A model generated the notes under the pieces. It ran no database searches. It was given only the letters and a program-made list of their open reading frames with translations, and was not told the origin of the DNA. A program made the position numbers and the translations under genes. Shown here piece by piece: positions 59,336-64,000 of a DNA stretch of 64,000 bases. Position 1 is the first letter of the stretch; each line of letters starts with the position of its first letter. Origin of the DNA: Galactobacter caseinivorans (GTDB lineage: Bacteria; Actinomycetota; Actinomycetes; Actinomycetales; Micrococcaceae); NCBI RefSeq assembly GCF_003640665.1, contig NZ_QQXL01000008.1, forward strand, positions 90,028 to 154,027, given 5' to 3'.

Positions 59336-60258
59336 GCGATTCCACCACGAGAACCATTCCCACCTCCGAGGGTGGGCAGCTGCATCTGGTGACCCATGGG
59401 CCAGCCGACGCCGCGGGAAAGAATCGCATCGTGATTGTGTGCGGGGCTTTCTTGCCCGCCGTGATCTACGCACCGTTTGCGCACGGCATCATGAAGGACC
59501 TGGGGGATGAGTGGGCGGTGGATGTGTATGACCGCCGCGGCAAGGGCAAGTCCAGCGACATCCCGGATAACTACTCCATGGACACGGAGATCGCGGACGT
59601 CGCCGCGGTCCTCAAGGCCACCGGTGCCCGCCACCTGCTTGGCCATTCCCTTGGCGGCTCAGTGACCCTGAACGCCGTGCAGGCCTTTGCGGGACTGGAC
59701 ATCAACGACCGCCACTTCCACGACCCGGCGCTGGTGCCGGAGCGCACCGCCGTGTATGACCCGGCCATCAACGTGGAGGGCAGCAACGACGCCACCTGGC
59801 TGCCGGAGTTTGAACGCCTGGTCAACGAGGGCAAGTTGGCGCGCGCGCTGGCCCTGGCCAACAGCAAGTTTGGCAACACCCCCACCCTGTCCAAGGCACC
59901 CAACTTCATGGTCGCTGGTGTGCTGGCGCTGAGCCTGCGCACCGGGCTTGGCGCGGTGGGCAAGGGCGTGTTCCCCGCCGCGGTGGCGGAGCTGAAGGCG
60001 GCGCTCGGCGAGGAGGCCGCGGCCAAGGACTTTGCGGATCTGCCCACCAAGACGCTGTTCATGACCGGCGAGAACAGTTCCACCTACTTCCAGACGACCA
60101 CCCGCAGGCTGGCCAAGGCTGTGCCCGGCTCCACCCTGGAGATTGCGCCCAAGGGCATGCACGGCTCCGTTCCCGCCGTGCGCCACGACGTGGTCAGCGG
60201 GCTGGCCGCGTGGTTCTCCGGGGAAGAAGCGCCCGACGACGTCCGGGTGGAGTCCTAG
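59332..60258 (+). CDS. Alpha/beta hydrolase 2 of a tandem pair
   Basis: A 308-residue hydrolase with IVIVCGAFLPAVIY in place of the usual HG loop, VYDRRGKGKSSD and LLGHSLGGSVTLNAV at the nucleophile. The late Asp/His pair is in the FMTGENSS and GMHGSVPAVRHDVV segments. Near the N-terminus it carries a partial copy of the recurrent 12-mer (CCGACGCCGCGGG at 59405). GTG 59332 overlaps hydrolase 1. Its TAG stop shares the CTAG palindrome with the convergent gene. Substrate unknown. Confidence 0.85.
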   Translation: MSDSTTRTIPTSEGGQLHLVTHGPADAAGKNRIVIVCGAFLPAVIYAPFAHGIMKDLGDEWAVDVYDRRGKGKSSDIPDNYSMDTEIADVAAVLKATGARHLLGHSLGGSVTLNAVQAFAGLDINDRHFHDPALVPERTAVYDPAINVEGSNDATWLPEFERLVNEGKLARALALANSKFGNTPTLSKAPNFMVAGVLALSLRTGLGAVGKGVFPAAVAELKAALGEEAAAKDFADLPTKTLFMTGENSSTYFQTTTRRLAKAVPGSTLEIAPKGMHGSVPAVRHDVVSGLAAWFSGEEAPDDVRVES

Positions 60259-61418
60259 GCGACGTCCGGGTTGTGGCGGGGCCGGGTCTGCGGGGCCAAG
60301 CATGCCAGCGCCAGGACCAGCCCCAGCAGTATCCAGCCAAGCACCCCACCCAGCGGGCTGGAGAAGAACGCGACGGGAGCCCCGAGCAGCGGCACCGCCA
60401 GTTGGTATTTTGCCCCGTCCTGGATCAAGAGTGTCCTGGTGGGCGTGGCGCCTGAATCCGCCCGCAGCTGCACCTCATAGCTGCCCTGCCCGGCATCGCG
60501 GATGCTCTGCACTCGCGCGGTGAACCAACCGGGTTCCCTGACCTGCGCAACGCTGATGATGTCTCCCGTGCGCAGCTCCGAGGCCGATTGGGGCCGAGCC
60601 ATGACCAGGGCGCCCTTCCCGATGGTGGGGGCCATCTCCCCACTCGTCACGGGCACGGGGCGCACGCCGGCCGCGAGCGCGATCAGCAGGCCAAGCACCG
60701 CGGCGCCGACCACAGCGGCGCTGACGATCAACGCCACCAAGCGAACGCGAGCGTAGACCCGCAGCCACCGAGGAGTCAGCGCCGGTGAGGCGCTCTGCGC
60801 CAGGCCAAAGCGGTCCGCCACCCGGGCCTGCGGTGCCTGCAGAAGCTGCTGCGGTGCCTGCAGAAGCTGCTGCGGTTGGCTCAGCTGCTGCAGAAGCGAT
60901 GCGGGGGCGCTCTGGACCGGGGCGGCCGGGAGAGTCGTCGGCGCGGGCAGTGACGGGGGCGCGGGCAGCGACGGAGGCGCGGGTGGTAACGGAGGCGCGG
61001 GTGGTAACGGAGGCGCGGGCGCCGCGGACTCCCCCCACCCCGCGGGTGGTTGCCCGTAGGCCTGATCCTGCAGCTGCGCGGCAGCCGCCGGAGCCCGGAC
61101 GGAACGCCGGGCCACCTGGGATGTTTTGGTGCTCGAGGCTCCCCGCACCACGGTCGCATGCCGAACCACCGGCACGTGCGGCGGCGGCGCTTGCCCCGGC
61201 GCTACCTGACCCGGCTGTCCTTGCGGCGCCGGCGAAACCCAGGCCGAGCCCCGGGGCGGGGCCACGCCGGGCGGCGTCGACCGCTCTGTTTCCGGTTCTT
61301 GGGCTGCGCTCCGCGCTGCGTGGCCGTCGTCGATGCGACGGTAGCCCTCGGCTGCGCGTCGCTCGCGGCGCGAGGCAAAGGTGCGAGCCTCCAGCCGCGG
61401 GCTGTGGTCGTGATTCAT
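60255..61418 (-). CDS. Pro-rich S26 signal peptidase-like membrane protein with lost catalytic residues
   Basis: A 387-residue protein. Residues 1-200 are disordered and rich in Pro, Ala, Gln, Ser and Arg, with tandem PPLPPAP/PPSLPAP repeats (about 135-160) and two QQLLQAP repeats (about 183-197). One membrane segment lies near 226-250 and a second near 357-375. Between them is a SipW-type S26 fold: VTSGEMAPTI (Glu261 where the nucleophile Ser of SGSMxPT should be), RTGDIISV, FTARVQSI (Ala301 where His of ITHRV should be), and the final GAPVAFF segment. It is therefore predicted inactive. ATG 61418 begins the MNHDHS form. Confidence 0.8.
   Translation of the reverse strand: MNHDHSPRLEARTFASRRERRAAEGYRRIDDGHAARSAAQEPETERSTPPGVAPPRGSAWVSPAPQGQPGQVAPGQAPPPHVPVVRHATVVRGASSTKTSQVARRSVRAPAAAAQLQDQAYGQPPAGWGESAAPAPPLPPAPPLPPAPPSLPAPPSLPAPTTLPAAPVQSAPASLLQQLSQPQQLLQAPQQLLQAPQARVADRFGLAQSASPALTPRWLRVYARVRLVALIVSAAVVGAAVLGLLIALAAGVRPVPVTSGEMAPTIGKGALVMARPQSASELRTGDIISVAQVREPGWFTARVQSIRDAGQGSYEVQLRADSGATPTRTLLIQDGAKYQLAVPLLGAPVAFFSSPLGGVLGWILLGLVLALACLAPQTRPRHNPDVA
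60835..61020 (-). repeat. Tandem repeats in the S26-like gene
   Basis: Two kinds: an 18-base unit at about 60940-61020 giving PPLPPAP/PPSLPAP repeats, and a 24-base unit at about 60838-60890 giving QQLLQAP repeats. Both lie in the disordered cytoplasmic part of the protein. Confidence 0.8.
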
Positions 61419-61531
61419 GACTTCAACGACCCCCCGATCGCTTTCTCCCCCCACGCCACGCCGCCGTGAGGGCCCCAGCGTCACCTTAGTACAGCCCGCC
61501 CGTGGCCCACTGAATCCGCACATCACGGCGC

Positions 61532-61578
61532 AGGCCCGGCACCCCGCGGTGAGCGGGATACCGGGCCTGCGGGGTGCC
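61532..61578 (-). other. Interlocked inverted repeats between pepO and the S26-like gene
   Basis: Arm A AGGCCCGG (61532-61539) pairs with A' (61561-61568), and arm B GGCACCCCGC (61538-61547) pairs with B' (61569-61578). The order is A, B, A', B', so the stems cross as in a pseudoknot or form alternative hairpins. It follows the pepO stop by about 35 bases and may be its terminator. Confidence 0.65.
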
Positions 61579-61611
61579 GCGCGTGTGGGCATCATGCGCC
61601 CTGCGCGGGCC

Positions 61612-63558
61612 TTACCAAATGCTGACGCGCGCCTCCGGAGCCAGCCACATGCCGTCGCCCTCCTTGGTGCCGTAGACGGCGTGGAAGGCGTCCAGGTTGC
61701 GGGGCACCTGGTTGGCGCGGAACTCGCCCGGAGAGTGCGGGTCCGTGGTGACGCGAGTGATCATGGTCTCTGGGCGGGTGAGCACGGCCCACGCGCCGGC
61801 CCAGGCCTCGAAGAAACGCTGGTCTCCGGAGACGCCGTCCACCATGTCCTCGGGGTCGCCTCCGCCCGCGGCGACGGCCGCCCTGTACGCCTTGTAGGCA
61901 ATGCCAAGCCCGCCCAGGTCGCCGATGTTCTCACCGAGCGTGAGCTTGCCGTTCACGTGATGCTCCGGCGCCTCCGGGGGAACCAGGGTCTCGTACTGGG
62001 CCACGAGTGCCACAGTGCGCTCCTCGTAGGCCGCCCGGTCCTCATCACTCCACCAGTTATTCAGTGCCCCGTCCCCATCAAACTGGCTGCCCTGATCGTC
62101 AAAGCCGTGGCCGATCTCGTGACCAATGACTGCGCCGATGCCACCAAAGTTGGCGGCAGCATCGCGATCCGCATCAAAGAACGGCGGGCGCAGGATCGCG
62201 GCGGGGAACGCAATCTCGTTCAGGAGTGGGTGGTAGTAGGCATTCACGGTCTGCGGGAACATGAACCACAGATCCTTGTCCACGCCATCATCAATCTTCT
62301 TCAGCTCGCGCTTGAATTCAAACTCAGCCACCGCGGCCGCGTTCGCAAGAACGTCCTGCGCGGAAAGCTCCAGCGGCGAGTAATCAATCCACTTCACCGG
62401 GTAGCCAATCTTGGGGCGGAACTTGGCGAGCTTATCCAGAGCCTTCTCGCGGGTCTCCGGGCTCATCCATCCCAGCTCGGTGATGGAGACGCGGTACGCC
62501 TCCAGGAGCTGCGCCACCAACTCATCCATGAGCTCCTTGCTGCGCGGCGGGAAGTGGCGGTCCACAAAGAGCTGGCCCACGTCCTCTCCCACCCCGCCCT
62601 CAACAAACGCCACGCCGCGCTTCCAGCGCGGGCGCTGCTCCGTGGCACCGCCCAGCGTCTTGGAATAGAAGGACCAGTTCTCCGTCACGAAGTCACTGGA
62701 GAGGAACGGGGAGCGGGAGCGCACGTACTGCACGCTCAGCCACGCCACCCACGCCTGCAGCGGCTGGGCGTCCAGTTCTGCCTGCAGGCCCTGCAGGAAG
62801 TCCGGCTGCCACACATCCACCGTGTCCCAATAGCGACGCTCAATCCCGGCGCCCTCAAACCAGGTGGACAGCGCCGGCATCAGAGCCAGCAGCTCCTCTG
62901 CGCTCATCCGGTTGTAGCGCGCCACGGCGTCGCGGCACTTCACGGCGTCCCAATGATGGGAGGCAATGGCGGTCTCCACCTGCACGACGGCGTTGGCCGC
63001 AGTTTCGGGGGACTCCTCACCGATGAGGGTCAAGAGGCGGACCAGGTGGGCCTGGTAGTCCTCGCGGGTCTTGGCGAAGGACTCCTCGCGGTAGTAGGAC
63101 TCATCCGGCAGCCCAATGCCGCCCTGGAGCAGGGTGAAGAGATTGACGTTGGGGTCACCGGCGTCACTTGATGCCCCTGCATCAACAAAGGAGGACACGC
63201 CTGCGCGGAACAGCTCGCCGCTGCTGCGCACCAGCTCTTCCTTGGACGCGATGCTCCGCAGGCCGGCCAGGACCTCCTGCAACGGCTGGGCGCCGGCCGC
63301 CTCGATCCGCTCCTGGTCCATGAAAGAGGACCAGAGAGCGGCGATGCGCGCCTGGAGCGGGTTTGCCTGGTCCGCCGGGAGGGCGGCCGCCTCTTCGATG
63401 AGCTGAAGGACGTCCGTCTCAGACTGGTCCCGCAGAATCTCGAATGCACCGTAACTTCCTCGGTCGCCCGGGATGCTCGCGGTGCTCAACCACTCGTGAT
63501 TGACGGACCGGTACAGGTCATCCTGCGGGCGTGCGGCGGCGCTGACTGCCTCGCTCAT
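61612..63558 (-). CDS. pepO: M13 family zinc metallopeptidase (neprilysin/PepO-like)
   Basis: A 648-residue endopeptidase. The zinc site is VIGHEIGHGFDDQG with the third ligand and Asp in GENIGDLGGL. The family block NAYYHPLLNEIAFPAAIL precedes it, and the C-terminus ends RVSIW as in other M13 enzymes. There is no signal peptide, so it acts in the cytoplasm on peptides, or leaves by another route. AAGGAG precedes ATG 63558. It is the last protein gene before the rrn operon. Confidence 0.95.
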   Translation of the reverse strand: MSEAVSAAARPQDDLYRSVNHEWLSTASIPGDRGSYGAFEILRDQSETDVLQLIEEAAALPADQANPLQARIAALWSSFMDQERIEAAGAQPLQEVLAGLRSIASKEELVRSSGELFRAGVSSFVDAGASSDAGDPNVNLFTLLQGGIGLPDESYYREESFAKTREDYQAHLVRLLTLIGEESPETAANAVVQVETAIASHHWDAVKCRDAVARYNRMSAEELLALMPALSTWFEGAGIERRYWDTVDVWQPDFLQGLQAELDAQPLQAWVAWLSVQYVRSRSPFLSSDFVTENWSFYSKTLGGATEQRPRWKRGVAFVEGGVGEDVGQLFVDRHFPPRSKELMDELVAQLLEAYRVSITELGWMSPETREKALDKLAKFRPKIGYPVKWIDYSPLELSAQDVLANAAAVAEFEFKRELKKIDDGVDKDLWFMFPQTVNAYYHPLLNEIAFPAAILRPPFFDADRDAAANFGGIGAVIGHEIGHGFDDQGSQFDGDGALNNWWSDEDRAAYEERTVALVAQYETLVPPEAPEHHVNGKLTLGENIGDLGGLGIAYKAYRAAVAAGGGDPEDMVDGVSGDQRFFEAWAGAWAVLTRPETMITRVTTDPHSPGEFRANQVPRNLDAFHAVYGTKEGDGMWLAPEARVSIW

Positions 63559-63699
63559 GGGGGGACTCCTTCCGAGGCGCCGTCCGTCGGCGCACTCACA
63601 TCTCCGACGAGGCTACCGTTTCAGGGGTGCCGCGGCCCATGCACAGGTGCGCGTGTGCCGCTGAAAGGATGCTGAGATCTAGCGGACGTGGGCATGAGA

Positions 63700-63752
63700 A
63701 AGGCCCCGCGCCTCTCCGAACCCTGTTAGGGATTTGGGGGCTGCGGGGCCTT
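63700..63752 (-). terminator. rrn operon terminator
   Basis: 10-bp arms AAGGCCCCGC (63700-63709) and GCGGGGCCTT (63743-63752) with a 33-base loop; on the minus strand the stem is followed by a short T-run (TTTCT). It lies 15 bases past the 5S end. Confidence 0.8.
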
Positions 63753-63766
63753 CCTGTGTGGTTGTG

Positions 63767-63883
63767 TCCGGCGGCGTCCTACTCTCCCACAACCTCCCGG
63801 TTGCAGTACCATCGGCGCTGTAGGGCTTAGCTTCCGGGTTCGGGATGGGACCGGGCGTTTCCCCTACGCTATGACCGCCGTAA
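63767..63883 (-). rRNA. rrf: 5S ribosomal RNA
   Basis: The minus strand reads TTACGGCGGTCATAGCG, then GGGAAACGCCCGGTCC, CCGAACCCGGAAGCTAAG, GCGCCGATGGTACTGC and AGTAGGACGCCGCCGGA, the conserved 5S segments in order. Length is about 117 bases and the two ends pair. The exact ends are uncertain by one or two bases. Confidence 0.96.
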
Positions 63884-64000
63884 CTCTTTCACTCCGCCAC
63901 AACCCTTCACATTGCTGCTGTTCGGGGGTGTGGTGGTGGTCTGTGTGTTACTTGCGTGTGCGTGGTGACACAATATTTAGTTGTGGTGATGCTGTATGAA
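63884..64000 (-). other. 23S-5S rRNA spacer
   Basis: Sequence between 5S and the still unseen 23S gene. It does not match the conserved 23S 3' end, so 23S lies beyond the window. Confidence 0.7.

Noticed and set aside
63884..64000. 3' end of 23S rRNA
   Set aside because: The segment does not contain the conserved 23S terminal sequence and fits the 23S-5S spacer.

Overview
The window is 64 kb of a high-GC actinobacterial chromosome. Many genes start with GTG. The markers are Lsr2, ClpC, a DisA/RadA/MutY neighbourhood, an Excalibur-domain protein, class II LysS beside lsr2 and clpC, GTTCACC-type PHO boxes and a CRP/GlxR-type operator. Together they point to the order Micrococcales, most likely family Micrococcaceae (Arthrobacter-like). 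This is an inference from gene content and protein style, not from a database search. No insertion sequence, prophage or CRISPR array was found. The right edge runs into a ribosomal RNA operon read leftward: its 5S gene and terminator are inside the window, and the 23S and 16S lie beyond it.

Layout, left to right. 1-2.2 kb: tail of a fused two-domain oligopeptide ABC ATPase and a beta-hydroxyacid dehydrogenase. 2.3-4.05 kb: a lipoprotein plus a glutathionylspermidine-synthase-like ATP-grasp enzyme, resembling the YgiB-YgiC pair. 4.2-7.9 kb: a leftward oligopeptide uptake operon (binding protein, DppB, DppC) with a CRP-type site in front. 8.1-16.3 kb: AzlCD exporter, glycerophosphodiesterase, DUF445 and EcsC proteins, a hydrolase, a degenerate secreted EEP-fold protein, and a KmtR-like ArsR regulator with a CDF metal exporter whose promoter carries a perfect 16-2-16 palindrome. 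16.4-23.7 kb: D-threonine-aldolase-like enzyme with a sugar-lactone oxidase, a YtrA-type GntR/ABC operon, and two secreted polysaccharide deacetylases. 23.7-24.6 kb: tandem repeats, tRNA-Lys and an AT-rich gene-free island. 24.6-31.5 kb: phosphate uptake (DUF47-PiT and pstSCAB with a PHO box). 31.9-41.3 kb: FUSC protein, hydrolase, radA, disA, mutY, a secreted HNH nuclease with an Excalibur membrane protein, and an amino-acid N-acetyltransferase.

41.5-50.3 kb is the most distinctive region. It is a rightward tellurite/Ter-type cluster: TelA, a small helical protein, a divergent TerD, a Pro/Ala/Ser-rich protein with repeated LLDL motifs, two canonical TerD proteins, a TerC-like DUF475 membrane protein, a HAD protein and two phosphoribosyltransferase-fold proteins. 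Most junctions are overlapping or short. It looks like a reduced version of the Ter modules thought to couple metal/stress sensing at the membrane to synthesis of a nucleotide-like metabolite, here without a recognisable ATP-grasp or aldolase partner.

50.3-63.6 kb: an acyl-CoA ligase with a DUF1295 reductase-like membrane protein, clpC, lsr2, a small membrane protein with lysS, two overlapping alpha/beta hydrolases, a Pro-rich S26 signal-peptidase homologue that has lost both catalytic residues, and an M13 metallopeptidase. 63.7-64 kb: rrn terminator, 5S rRNA and the 23S-5S spacer.

Non-coding structure is rich. Strong hairpins follow the binding-protein genes of both ABC operons. A 28-bp inverted repeat separates the ArsR gene from its target. 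A 12-mer, GCCCGACGCCGC, recurs in hairpins and in poorly conserved N-terminal coding regions.
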